Origin: Chrysogorgia sp. JL179-B06
Taxonomy: Eukaryota > Cnidaria > Anthozoa > Scleralcyonacea > Chrysogorgiidae
Reading direction: 5' to 3'
Assembly: GCA_035772405.1 (NCBI GenBank)
Contig: JAYKKM010000416.1
Coordinates: 2,016,001-2,080,000, forward strand
Length of the DNA stretch: 64,000 nt
The notes beneath the pieces were generated by a model. The model was not told the origin of the DNA. It saw only the letters and a program-made list of their open reading frames with translations, and did not search any database. Both the position numbers and the translations under genes were made by a program. Below are positions 49,701 through 57,722 of this stretch, in pieces (positions within the stretch are counted from its first letter, which is position 1; each line of letters opens with the position of its first letter).

Positions 49701-50489
49701 TGATGTTCTATCAGAGTTTTTTCCAACAGGGAACTTATGCGCTAGGTGACACCATCTAAAACACTTGTTGTCATCATCGTTATTCACGTTTATCAAACCC
49801 TTCTTACTATTACGCAACTCCTTTGGCAACGTAATGTAGCTACTCCCATTCAAAGGTCTATAAATAGCGATATTAACGTAGCGTGCATCTATTTTGTCGA
49901 TAGTCCACCCAGACCCCTCAGATAACCACCCAGCTATCCGCGTCAAGATCTGTTCCGACCCACGATTGGCAACGCCCTCGATGTCATGCTTGTTAATGAC
50001 AACAAACGTTTCGCTGTTAAAGTAGGCAGTTTTATATGTGGTCTTATCGAGTTCTAAAGCCTTCTCAAAAGTGACCTTGACTGTCTCTACCACTTTCATT
50101 CCGTTGGTCTCACCTAGTTCACGTCTCAAAAGATTAATGACAGCGCTTCTACTGCCGTTTACCTGATTGATGTCTCTGTCGTTAACCACCTCGACTCCAT
50201 AGGACCTGGTGAACCCTCTCAGCGCTTGACCCAACAGCCGTGGGCTATGGTCTTCAACTGTGGGTTGTGCCTCCTGATCTCTAACAAGACGGTTGTGTGT
50301 CCGACTGCCAACGTTAACTCGCCTGTTTGTCAGCGGATTAATAGTACTGACATTTGTCGTGTCACTAAAAACACCATCTCTAACAAGTTGATTGTAGACT
50401 CGCCCATGAACGTTGACTGCTCTACCTGTTAGTGGGTTTACAACAGCTGCACCATTTCTAACAAGTGGGTTTTCTGTGGCGTCACCCAT
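46785..50489 (-). CDS. PolB: Polinton protein-primed family B DNA polymerase, copy 1
   Basis: 1234 residues, apparently complete. N-terminus has two NPLTxRxVNV modules (18-39 and 51-72). C2H2-like finger at 358-378 (CRHCLQCFSRADVLESHVEVC). Exo I D414/E416 (YADFEA), an HNH-like CYIC...DHCHVSGKYRG...H..C at 512-544, Exo II N560/D565 (HNLRGYDSHF), Exo III Y703/D707 (YLKSD). Polymerase motif A D803 (DANNLYG), motif B 967-974 (MNNSVFGK), motif C D1066/D1068 (FTDTDSLLYS), K-x-Y at 1131-1133. It would copy the linear element from protein-primed ends. C-terminus TESSEQTD lies in the terminal repeat. Overlaps the next gene by 8 bp. Confidence 0.9.
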   Translation of the reverse strand: MGDATENPLVRNGAAVVNPLTGRAVNVHGRVYNQLVRDGVFSDTTNVSTINPLTNRRVNVGSRTHNRLVRDQEAQPTVEDHSPRLLGQALRGFTRSYGVEVVNDRDINQVNGSRSAVINLLRRELGETNGMKVVETVKVTFEKALELDKTTYKTAYFNSETFVVINKHDIEGVANRGSEQILTRIAGWLSEGSGWTIDKIDARYVNIAIYRPLNGSSYITLPKELRNSKKGLINVNNDDDNKCFRWCHLAHKFPVGKNSDRTSKYARHVSELNYDGINFPVTLKDYNKIEKANEISINVFGYENKQPFPVYVSKEAYPDHMDLLLITNDVGNKHYVYIRDFNKFMYRQTEHKARKHFCRHCLQCFSRADVLESHVEVCLVINGKQAIKMPQKGAKVKYENFSRQLNVPFVVYADFEAITQKVHTTKLSSECSYTNAYQRHVDCGYGYKLVCCYDNEYSKPVKVYRGENAVNKFIGEMLEIVEYCKETSESHFNKEMVLTDDDKKNFDEAESCYICSVEYTSADVRVRDHCHVSGKYRGSAHRDCNVNFKLTDKIPVIFHNLRGYDSHFIMQEIGKFGQDINVIPNNMEKYMAFMLGKNLVFLDSFQFMSSGLDNLVKNLPRDAFKYTSEVFHDDGLALMTRKGVYPYDYMDSFEKFDERELPSKKDFYSILNDEHITEEMYERAIDVWDYFDVESMGGYHDLYLKSDVLLLADVFENFRKTCHREYKLDPCHYFTSPGLAWDAMLKMTGVELELLSDIDMFQFVEMGMRGGVSYICNRHGVANNKYMEGYDKEQESKYLMYLDANNLYGWAMSRSLPTGGFKWLTEKEIEKVNLCDYHNDSKKGLLLEVDLEYPVHLHDLHNDYPVAPEKMEITVDMLSEYCTKIKNKFNVSVGGVKKLVTNLRDKKKYVCHYGNLQLYMDLGLKINKIHRVLQFDQSKWLGKYIDFNTVKRTAAKNAFEKDFFKLMNNSVFGKTMENLRKRVDVRLVTTAKKLEKLVSKPTFVSCKIFSENLVAVHKVKETLTLNRPAYVGMCILDLSKTLMYNFHYNYIMKKYSSNTCRLHFTDTDSLLYSIKTDDVYSDFMMECEKFDNSDYRADSPFFFRENKKVIGKMKDECAGTAIVEFVGLRSKMYSYLKEGGGGGKTAKGIRKNIIKKVIRHEDYKSVLLEQKQLRHTMKTIRSVKHQLGSYEINKVSLSCFDDKRYLLENGIDSYAYGHKNIVVRDTTESSEQTD

Positions 50490-51066
50490 GGCTTCTATAT
50501 ACTACACTTGTTTTTTTCCTAAACCACTCGTCGTAATAATTATCACCACTTTCGCACCATCCCAGCTTTGGATACACCACCCCAAACAAATTATCGTCAA
50601 ACAAGTCTTTCACCTTCCCGTCTTTGAGGTCTGACACCTTCTTGAGTGTCTCGACTCGTCTTCTGTGGCACAACCTAATAATGTAGTATCCATATCTGCT
50701 GACATTTCTACCCTTTACCAAATTGCACGAGTACAACGCATTGACAACTTTCAAGAAGTCCTCTTTTATCAACTCAAGGTGCTCACCCTTCACAACGTTT
50801 CGTAGTCTCCTCCCCATCCACCAAGACCGCTTGTGAACGCTTTTTGGTCGCGTGAGCCTCATGTCGCTGTAACTCTGAGTGTAACCCCATTCGGTGTCGC
50901 CACACTTTGGGCACGCGTACCCACCACATTCAGTCACATTTTTCAAAACCTCACAATCCAAGCAGTAGTAAAGCCTGGAGGTGCCTCCACACTCAATTTG
51001 CGTTTCATTCGCAATCTCATCAATTGTGTAACCGTAGCTCATCTGCCTCATAAGTTTGTCCATCAC
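50482..51066 (-). CDS. Zinc-ribbon protein, possible late-transcription-factor (VLTF3-like) homologue
   Basis: 194 residues. A zinc ribbon is formed by C35-x2-C38 (CLDC) and C52-x2-C55 (CPKC). After it come KRSWWMGRRLRNVVKGEHLE and a helical region ending YIIRLCHRRRVETLKKV, then FGVVYPKLGW. A ribbon followed by a basic helical domain resembles VLTF3-type late transcription factors of large DNA viruses, but the match is by architecture only. It could be another DNA-binding protein. It overlaps the polymerase start, so the two are likely co-expressed. A partial copy is at 57723-58044. Confidence 0.45.
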   Translation of the reverse strand: MMDKLMRQMSYGYTIDEIANETQIECGGTSRLYYCLDCEVLKNVTECGGYACPKCGDTEWGYTQSYSDMRLTRPKSVHKRSWWMGRRLRNVVKGEHLELIKEDFLKVVNALYSCNLVKGRNVSRYGYYIIRLCHRRRVETLKKVSDLKDGKVKDLFDDNLFGVVYPKLGWCESGDNYYDEWFRKKTSVVYRSHG

Positions 51067-51090
51067 TCTTATACTACTCCAACATTTTTT

Positions 51091-51510
51091 TTACCGAGTT
51101 AGCACCCACACCGCTATTCCACTACCCAAACCTAGCGCACCAACAAACAATAATTGGTATTCCTTCATTTCCGCACTCGGTTGGTAGTAATCCGCAACCC
51201 TCGGGGAGTCAGTGAACACTCGTCCGTTGTGCTGAATAGTCATCGCTCTTCCAAGCTCCTCCAACGCGCGGCTCGTGTCATTGATGTCAGCGTTAGCGTC
51301 AGAGAGCCGTTGTCGTAAACGCTGGATCTTATCTCTCTTGGCGACTTCGTTTTCAGACCACGCTTCTTTCGCACTGGCTAACTGTTCCAACGCATGGTTA
51401 TGCCTTTTCATCTCAGCTTCATAGCCTGTGTGATTAAACTTTGAAAACATAAAGCCAGCGCCTGCAAAAGCCACTGCATTAAATATCCCTCCAGCCACAA
51501 CGCTCACCAT
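51091..51510 (-). CDS. Polinton small membrane protein, 139 residues (unknown function)
   Basis: Starts MVSVVAGGIFNAVAFAGAGF, a membrane segment or signal anchor at about 3-21; a long charged coiled-coil-like middle (KRHNHALEQLASAKEAWSEN, DKIQRLRQRLSDANADI); and a C-terminal membrane segment at 117-137 (LLFVGALGLGSGIAVWVLT). A two-anchor protein with a loop fits a virion membrane or scaffold role, but no known family motif is visible. 4 bp upstream of the next gene in transcription order. Confidence 0.65.
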   Translation of the reverse strand: MVSVVAGGIFNAVAFAGAGFMFSKFNHTGYEAEMKRHNHALEQLASAKEAWSENEVAKRDKIQRLRQRLSDANADINDTSRALEELGRAMTIQHNGRVFTDSPRVADYYQPSAEMKEYQLLFVGALGLGSGIAVWVLTR

Positions 51511-51514
51511 TAAC

Positions 51515-51751
51515 TTACGTTGATTTGAATGGATCTGTCGGTATCCACTTTTTCGATTGCATCCATTTTACTAACAGCGTTCCTGCACCAACAGCTGCAG
51601 CAAGTTTCACTGTGCCTTTCACTGTCTCTGGTGTTCCCAATGGCTCTCCCAAAGCCTTTTTAGAAACCATGCTCACTACCACAGCGCCAGTCGTGACAAG
51701 TAGCGCGTCGTACAATTCGTTCATAAGCTCTTTTCGATCGATCGCGGACAT
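51515..51751 (-). CDS. Polinton small membrane protein, 78 residues (unknown function)
   Basis: MSAIDRKELMNELYDALLVT followed by two hydrophobic stretches (about 12-28 and 47-63, VKLAAAVGAGTLLVKW), and a short basic-polar tail. Compact spacing on both sides and lack of frameshifts support it as a real gene. Function unknown. Confidence 0.6.
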   Translation of the reverse strand: MSAIDRKELMNELYDALLVTTGAVVVSMVSKKALGEPLGTPETVKGTVKLAAAVGAGTLLVKWMQSKKWIPTDPFKST

Positions 51752-51774
51752 ATATACATTGTCGTGTGTTTTGT

Positions 51775-52119
51775 TTAAGAATCAAATGTGTCTAACGCTG
51801 GACGAGTTTTATGACTCTCTGACACACTAGCTGGTGTGGTACTCACAGGTTCTAATTGCGTCTCTTTTTTACTGCTAATTGTGTACCATAACGAGGCAGC
51901 GGCAATGATAACACCAAGTGTTCCGACAATGTAACCATAGCTCCACTCACCACCCTGTTCTTCGTTGACTATCATTTCACGCATTTTCTTTTCTTTCGCA
52001 GCTTTCGATATCTCAGCCAACTTTTTACCAGCAGCGACACGCTTTGGGTCCTTCACCTTAACACTTTTCACATCAGCCGTGATCTTTGCTTCAACAGCCG
52101 TCTGTGAGTCTTCAGCCAT
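51775..52119 (-). CDS. Polinton small membrane protein, 114 residues (unknown function)
   Basis: Lysine-rich N-terminus (VKDPKRVAAGKKLAEISKAA), one membrane segment at 62-81 (YIVGTLGVIIAAASLWYTIS), and a polar Ser/Thr-rich C-terminus. The basic segment could bind DNA or a membrane surface. First gene of the minus-strand cluster; its upstream region is shared with the divergent gene at 52251. Confidence 0.6.
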   Translation of the reverse strand: MAEDSQTAVEAKITADVKSVKVKDPKRVAAGKKLAEISKAAKEKKMREMIVNEEQGGEWSYGYIVGTLGVIIAAASLWYTISSKKETQLEPVSTTPASVSESHKTRPALDTFDS

Positions 52120-52144
52120 CTAATACACTATCACGTGTTATCTT

Positions 52145-52203
52145 ACTCACAGTTGACCTCACAGTTGTCTCACAGTTGACCTCACAGGTATCTCACAGTT
52201 CCA
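52145..52203. promoter_or_regulatory. Repeated CTCACAGTTG motif between divergent genes
   Basis: Five spaced copies of CTCACAGTTG or CTCACAGGTA (CACAGTTGACCT, CACAGTTGTCT, CACAGTTGACCT, CACAGGTATCT, CACAGTT) fill the 131-bp gap between the minus-strand cluster and the plus-strand gene. Candidate binding sites of a shared bidirectional promoter. Confidence 0.5.
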
Positions 52204-52250
52204 GACCAAACGCACTAAAAACTAGGATTTTTTTCTGGGAGTATAACATA

Positions 52251-52952
52251 ATGACTCAAGCCCGAGAAATTAGCGAAGAAGATATTGCCAACATGCTGAG
52301 AACGGCCTTTGTCAGTGTGTCTACCCCACAAGACACCTCTGGACCCAACGTCTTAAACGAGTACTTCTCAACATACACACTGTTCGACCCCGACCCTGAA
52401 GGGCCGCCAAAACGACTTGGCTCTCAGGTCCGCCATACGAGGTATCTTCTCGACGCTTGGATCGGTCTTCGAGAGGAAAGAGCCAACGAGCTCGCTGGTA
52501 TGTTATCTGACATAATCCCTGTGTGGTGTTACTCACCATTCAAATACCTTATGTTAGCGAGTGATGTCTACTTGAACAACCCTTGTGAGTCCAACGCTAC
52601 ATTACTCGGTAACTTCCTCCAAGTGTTCTTAGCGACCCTTATGTGGAAACCATGCCCAACCAAAGCCAAAGCGTGGCTAGAGCTCGCCGCAAACCGCGAC
52701 GTTCACGTTTGCAAGGTTGGGTGTAATGAGATACTAGGTGTGGACGATATCAGGGACCACGTACTCTCGCCCGCCCACAGACACTTTGCGAGAGACGAAA
52801 ACGTGTACACCTGTTACCCATGCGGTGTGGCCGCCAACGACCCACTGTATCGCTTGAGACACGAGAGCTCGAGGTTTCATCTTAAAAACTTAGAGCTTCA
52901 GCGGATATTTAACAATGAACAGCAGTTGCCGCAACAGGAGAGAGTAGTATAG
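52251..52952 (+). CDS. Polinton zinc-binding protein, 3' end cut by the terminal palindrome (unknown function)
   Basis: 233 residues from ATG 52251, the first in-frame ATG after the divergent promoter; the frame also runs open upstream. Two candidate zinc sites: C154-x3-C158 with H170/H176/H178, and C188-x2-C191 (CYPC) with H204/H210. N-terminus is acidic, the middle is helical (WIGLREERANELAGMLSDII). The last two valines and the TAG stop come from the palindrome at 52943-53111 (AGTAGTATAG), so the native C-terminus is missing. Its 3' end faces the cut side of the integrase gene in half A, and both are cut at the same palindrome. Not recognised as a named family. Confidence 0.6.
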   Translation: MTQAREISEEDIANMLRTAFVSVSTPQDTSGPNVLNEYFSTYTLFDPDPEGPPKRLGSQVRHTRYLLDAWIGLREERANELAGMLSDIIPVWCYSPFKYLMLASDVYLNNPCESNATLLGNFLQVFLATLMWKPCPTKAKAWLELAANRDVHVCKVGCNEILGVDDIRDHVLSPAHRHFARDENVYTCYPCGVAANDPLYRLRHESSRFHLKNLELQRIFNNEQQLPQQERVV

Positions 52953-53111
52953 CAAGTGGGGCTGCGAGCCCAATCGACCTCAACCGTGAATATAAATACC
53001 AAAACATCACCAAATTTGGCCAAGTCACGACTCGACAAATTTGGTGATGTTTTGGTATTTATATTCACGGTTGAGGTCGAATAAGCCCACAGCCCCACTT
53101 GCTATACTACT
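52943..53111. repeat. Polinton terminal palindrome P, second copy
   Basis: Inverse of 919-1087 with the same length and the same arm-specific bases. It joins half B to the inverted third element. Confidence 0.8.
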
Positions 53112-53326
53112 ACAGCGATCGTTAGTCAATCTAAACACCCCTCCCACGTTTTCTACTAAATTGATGCCAAACACACGCGAGACTCACGAGACAACACCAA
53201 ATCACTATTTTAACGAAATACGACACGTTTCGTCAAAATTTAGAGAAAGTTTTGTGTCGTCATTTTCACATTTGTGTTTGACAAACTATGACTAACGCGC
53301 TCTACCATTGTTTCAATTCATGCGCG

Positions 53327-53400
53327 AAAAAAAAGCCACTAGATTATGATTCTAGTGACGATGTTTAATAAATTTCAGCGAGAGAGCCACTAGAGTCTAG
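53327..53400 (-). terminator. Hairpin plus T8 tract in the terminal repeat, inverted copy
   Basis: Inverse of 638-713, with the CACTAGA/TCTAGTG stem and T8 on the minus strand. Confidence 0.45.
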
Positions 53401-53456
53401 TGTTAAATAGATTTCATATGCGATACCTGCTATACGAATCAAGGTCACCTGTTGGC

Positions 53457-53618
53457 GTCGCTAACAACAACATTCCATTACGAATAGCAACTACGATTTT
53501 TTAAAAAAATATTTTCACTTTGAAAAAATATTTTCACTTTGAAAAAATATTTTCATTTTAAAATATTTTTTTGAAAAGTTGTGGTTGCTATTCGCAATGG
53601 AATGTTGTTGTTAGCAAC
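53457..53618. repeat. Foldback palindrome, second copy
   Basis: Inverse of 424-583. Confidence 0.6.
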
Positions 53619-53819
53619 ACACCACGTACAACCACCTGCTGTCGTGCTGACTATGAGAGAAGAATCGCAGTGTTTGAAGAAGGAGTGAGGACCACCATGC
53701 TAAGACTGTCCTAACTTTGAGCGTACTCGTTAAATCGTACACTATAAATATCGTGAATAAAAAACCGTTGTGTGAATGGACTCGTGCGGTTGTTATGAAG
53801 CCACCTGCTAGCATGCAAA

Positions 53820-54079
53820 TTAGTCCGCCCGCTCGCTATTTTCAGTGTTTGTCGCCTCACTTCTGAAATGGTGGTCGTACACATATTTAGACGTTGTGAT
53901 TCCTCCCGACAACAAGCCCAAGAAAGGCACGTACGGTGTCACAATCGCGACAATGCTCTCGACGTCTTTTTGCAACTCGTCGTTTAGTTCGTCAGGATTT
54001 TCAATAGCGTTCGACCCGTTTAGTAAGCTAGCGAATTTGCTGATTAACAAGTCGGTGAGAAAAGCGTTTGCAATCTCGC
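53820..54079 (-). pseudogene. Terminal-protein gene, C-terminal part, third copy
   Basis: Codes the region from EIANAFLTDLLISKFASLLN to the TENSERAD end, with an 18-bp in-frame deletion removing DPLLKK against the copy at 6504-7019. The N-terminal half is missing. It follows the polymerase gene in the same direction, joined through 42 bp of unassigned sequence (54080-54121). Confidence 0.7.
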
Positions 54080-54121
54080 ACGCGTGGAGAGAGTGACCTT
54101 ATGGGAATCACGTCGCAGTGT

Positions 54122-57100
54122 TTAAGGTATGTCTCTCACTACAATGTTTTTGTGACCATACGCGTAGGAGTCAATACCATTTTCTAAAAGGTATCGTTTA
54201 TCGTCAAAACAGGATAACGACACCTTATTAATTTCATAACTACCGAGCTGATGCTTGACACTTCTAATGGTCTTCATTGTGTGTCGCAATTGTTTCTGCT
54301 CAAGTAACACACTTTTATAATCTTCGTGTTTGATCACTTTTTTAATTATATTTTTTCTAATGCCTTTAGCGGTTTTCCCACCACCCCCATCCTCTTTCAA
54401 ATAGCTGTACATTTTACTGCGCAACCCAACGAACTCAATAATTGGTGTTCCAGCGCACTCGTCTTTCATCTTGCCAATAACTTTCTTGTTCTCTTTGAAA
54501 GCGAACGGGTTGTCTGCAGGGTAATCGCTATTGTCAAACTTTTCACGCTCCATCATAAAGTCAGAGTAGACGTCGCCAGTTTTGATTGAGTACAACAGAC
54601 TGTCAGTGTCAGTGAAGTGTAGTCTACAGGTGTCGCTAGAGTACTTTTTCATAATATAATTATAGTGAAAATTGTACATCAGCGTTTTACTCAAGTCTAG
54701 TATACACATACCCACGTATGCAGGTCTATTTAGTGTCAACGTTTCTTTAACCTTATGGACAGCGACTAAGTTCTCGCTAAATATTTTGCAAGACACAAAC
54801 GTTGGCTTCGAGACAAGCTTTTCTAATTTCTTCGCAGTGGTCACTAATCTTACGTCCACGCGCTTCCTCAAATTTTCCATCGTTTTTCCGAACACACTGT
54901 TGTTCATCAACTTGAAGAAATCCTTCTCGAAAGCGTTCTTAGCCGCGGTTCTCTTGACTGTGTTAAAGTCGATGTACTTGCCCAACCACTTGGACTGGTC
55001 AAACTGTAGGACCCTATGAATCTTTTTGATTTTCAATCCAAGATCCATATACAACTGCAGATTTCTATAGTGACACACATACTTTTTTTTGTCCATCAAA
55101 TTAGTCACCAGCTTTTTCACACCACCAACACTCACGTTAAACTTATTTTTGATTTTCGTGCAGTACTCCGACAACATGTCAACGGTTATCTCCATCTTCT
55201 CGGGAGCCAACGGGTAGTCGTTATGTAGGTCGTGCAAATGGGCTGGGTACTCCAAGTCGACCTCAAGCAGTAGACCTTTTTTACTATTGTTGTGATACTC
55301 ACGCAGATTAACCTTTTTTATTTCTTTCTCAGTCAACCACTTGAAGCCGCCCGTGGGTAGACTTCGACTCATCGCCCATCCATACAAATTGTTGGCGTCA
55401 AGGTACATCAAATACTTCGACTCTTGCGCTTTATCATACCCCTTCATGTACTTATTATTCGCCACGCCATGTCTGTTGCATATGTAGCTCACACCACCAC
55501 GCATACCTAATTCTACGAACTGGAACATGTCGATGTCGGACAATAATTCAAGCTCCACTCCAGTCATCTTTAGCATGGCGTCCCAAGCCAATCCAGGCGA
55601 TGTAAAATAATGACACGGGTCTAATTTGTACTCACGATGGCATGTCTTTCTAAAGTTCTCAAAAACGTCGGCAAGCAAGAGCACATCGCTTTTCAAATAC
55701 AGGTCGTGATACTCACCCATACTTTCAACGTCGAAGTAGTCCCACACATCGATGGCGCGCTCATGCATTTCTTCCGTAATGTGCTCGTCATTCAGAACGC
55801 TGTAGAAGTCCTTTTTAGAGGGTAGCTCGCGTTCGTCGAATTTATCAAAGGAGTCCATATAATCGTAGGGATAGACCCCCTTTCTTGTCATAAGTGCCAA
55901 CCCCTCGTCGCGAAACACTTCTGACGTGTATTTGAAAGCGTCTCTTGGTAGGTTCTTCACCAAGTTGTCTAGACCGCTACTCATAAACTGAAAGCTGTCC
56001 AAAAATACTAAGTTTTTTCCAAGCATGAACGCCATGTACTTCTCCATGTTGTTTGGTATCACATTTATGTCTTGGCCAAACTTGCCAATCTCCTGCATAA
56101 TGAAATGACTATCGTAGCCACGTAAGTTATGAAAGATCACAGGAATTTTGTCAGTCAACTTAAAGTTCACATTACACTGACGATGTGCGGACCCTCTGTA
56201 CTTACCTGAGACATGACAGTGGTCTCTCACTCTAACGTCAGCACCAGTGTACTCAACACTGCAAATATGACAACTTTTAGCCTCGTCAAAGTTCCTCTTA
56301 TCGTCATCAGTCAGTATCATTTCTTTGTTAAAGTGACTCTCAGATGTTTTTTTACAATATTCGACAATTTCTAACATCTCCCCAATGAACTTGTTGACTG
56401 CGTTCTCACCGCGATACACTTTCACTGGCTTACTGTACTCGTTATCGTAGCAACAAACCAATTTATACCCATAACCACAGTCAACATGCCTCTGGTAAGC
56501 ATTTGTGTAGCTACACTCGCTTGATGGCGTCGCTGTGTGCACCTTCTGTGTGATAGCCTCGAAGTCTGCATACACCACAAATGGTACATTTAATTGTCTG
56601 CTAAAATTCTCATATTTTACTTTCGCGCCTTTTTGCGGCATTTTAATAGCTTGCTTCCCATTAATGACCAAACACACTTCCACATGGCGTTCAAGCACGT
56701 CCGCACGGGTGAAACATTGCAAACAATACCTGCAAAAGTGCTTTCTCGCCTTATGCTCTGTTTGGCGGTACATGAACTTGTTAAAATCGCGAATGTACAC
56801 ATAATGCTTGTTGCCCACGTCATTAGTTATCAACAATAGGTCCATATGGTCAGGATACGTCTCCTTAGAAACGTACACAGGGAATGGCTGCTTATTTTCG
56901 TACCCAAAAACATTAATGCTAATTTCGTTAGCCTTTTCGATCTTGTTGTAGTCTTTGAGTGTGACTGGGAAGTCAACTCCGTCATAATTCAGCTCACCGA
57001 CATGCCTAGCGTACTTCGACGTTCTATCGGAGTGTTTTCCAACAGGAAACTTATGCGCAAGGTGACACCATCTAAAGCACTCGTTGTCATCATCGTTATT

Positions 57101-57712
57101 TACGTTTACCAAGCCCTTCATACTGTTGCGCAGCTCCTTTGGCAACACAATGTAGCTACTCCCATGCAAAGGTCTGTAAATAGCGACATTAACGTAGTGT
57201 GCATCTATTTTGTCGATAGTCCATCCAGACCCCTCAGATAACCACCCAGCTATCCGCGTCAAAATCTGCTCCGATCCACGATTGGCGACACCCTCGATGT
57301 CGTGCTCGTTAATGACGACGAACGTCTCGCTGTTAAAGTAGGCAGTTTTGTATGTGGTCTTATTGAGTTCTAAAACTTTTTCAAAAGTGACCTTGACTGT
57401 CTCCACCACTTTCATTCCGTTGGTCTCACCTAGTTCACGTCTCAAAAGGTTAGTGACAGCACTTCTACTACCATTTACCTGATTGATGTCTCTGTCGTCA
57501 ATTACCTCGACTCCATAAGACCTTGTGAACCCTCTCAGTGCTCGATCCAACAGATGCGTTGACGGTGCGAGGTCTTCGACTACAGGTTGTGTTTCTTGGT
57601 CTCTAAAGAAGCCGTGAACGTTGGTCGCTTCATCTGTTAGTGAATTGACAACGGCTGCACTCGTCTTATGCGCCCGTCTTTTTTTCAGCGGGTTTTTCAC
57701 AGTCCGACTCAT
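54122..57712 (-). CDS. PolB: Polinton protein-primed family B DNA polymerase, copy 2
   Basis: 1196 residues, collinear with copy 1 and roughly 95 percent similar by eye, with all Exo (YADFEA, HNLRGYDSHF, YLKSD) and polymerase motifs (DANNLYG, MNNSVFGK, FTDTDSLLYS) kept. It differs at both ends: the N-terminal NPLTxR repeats have decayed (KNPLKKRRAHKTSAAVV) and the C-terminus stops at VVRDIP, losing the last residues. Catalytically it looks intact, but the element around it is broken. The gap to the preceding zinc-ribbon fragment is 10 bp. Confidence 0.85.
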   Translation of the reverse strand: MSRTVKNPLKKRRAHKTSAAVVNSLTDEATNVHGFFRDQETQPVVEDLAPSTHLLDRALRGFTRSYGVEVIDDRDINQVNGSRSAVTNLLRRELGETNGMKVVETVKVTFEKVLELNKTTYKTAYFNSETFVVINEHDIEGVANRGSEQILTRIAGWLSEGSGWTIDKIDAHYVNVAIYRPLHGSSYIVLPKELRNSMKGLVNVNNDDDNECFRWCHLAHKFPVGKHSDRTSKYARHVGELNYDGVDFPVTLKDYNKIEKANEISINVFGYENKQPFPVYVSKETYPDHMDLLLITNDVGNKHYVYIRDFNKFMYRQTEHKARKHFCRYCLQCFTRADVLERHVEVCLVINGKQAIKMPQKGAKVKYENFSRQLNVPFVVYADFEAITQKVHTATPSSECSYTNAYQRHVDCGYGYKLVCCYDNEYSKPVKVYRGENAVNKFIGEMLEIVEYCKKTSESHFNKEMILTDDDKRNFDEAKSCHICSVEYTGADVRVRDHCHVSGKYRGSAHRQCNVNFKLTDKIPVIFHNLRGYDSHFIMQEIGKFGQDINVIPNNMEKYMAFMLGKNLVFLDSFQFMSSGLDNLVKNLPRDAFKYTSEVFRDEGLALMTRKGVYPYDYMDSFDKFDERELPSKKDFYSVLNDEHITEEMHERAIDVWDYFDVESMGEYHDLYLKSDVLLLADVFENFRKTCHREYKLDPCHYFTSPGLAWDAMLKMTGVELELLSDIDMFQFVELGMRGGVSYICNRHGVANNKYMKGYDKAQESKYLMYLDANNLYGWAMSRSLPTGGFKWLTEKEIKKVNLREYHNNSKKGLLLEVDLEYPAHLHDLHNDYPLAPEKMEITVDMLSEYCTKIKNKFNVSVGGVKKLVTNLMDKKKYVCHYRNLQLYMDLGLKIKKIHRVLQFDQSKWLGKYIDFNTVKRTAAKNAFEKDFFKLMNNSVFGKTMENLRKRVDVRLVTTAKKLEKLVSKPTFVSCKIFSENLVAVHKVKETLTLNRPAYVGMCILDLSKTLMYNFHYNYIMKKYSSDTCRLHFTDTDSLLYSIKTGDVYSDFMMEREKFDNSDYPADNPFAFKENKKVIGKMKDECAGTPIIEFVGLRSKMYSYLKEDGGGGKTAKGIRKNIIKKVIKHEDYKSVLLEQKQLRHTMKTIRSVKHQLGSYEINKVSLSCFDDKRYLLENGIDSYAYGHKNIVVRDIP

Positions 57713-57722
57713 TGGCTTATAC

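Larger units (their letters stand above)
46305..52952 (-). mobile_element. Polinton half B: DNA polymerase, zinc-ribbon and small membrane-protein genes
   Basis: Left terminus AGTAGTATAGAGAGTGGGGC (single arm), then a terminal repeat, then five minus-strand genes and one divergent plus-strand gene, ending inside palindrome P. No integrase, capsid or ATPase is present; these are in half A. Genes are 4 to 24 bp apart or overlap, as in a virus. The left flank is GAGTTG; the matching target duplication is not found in the window. Confidence 0.8.
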
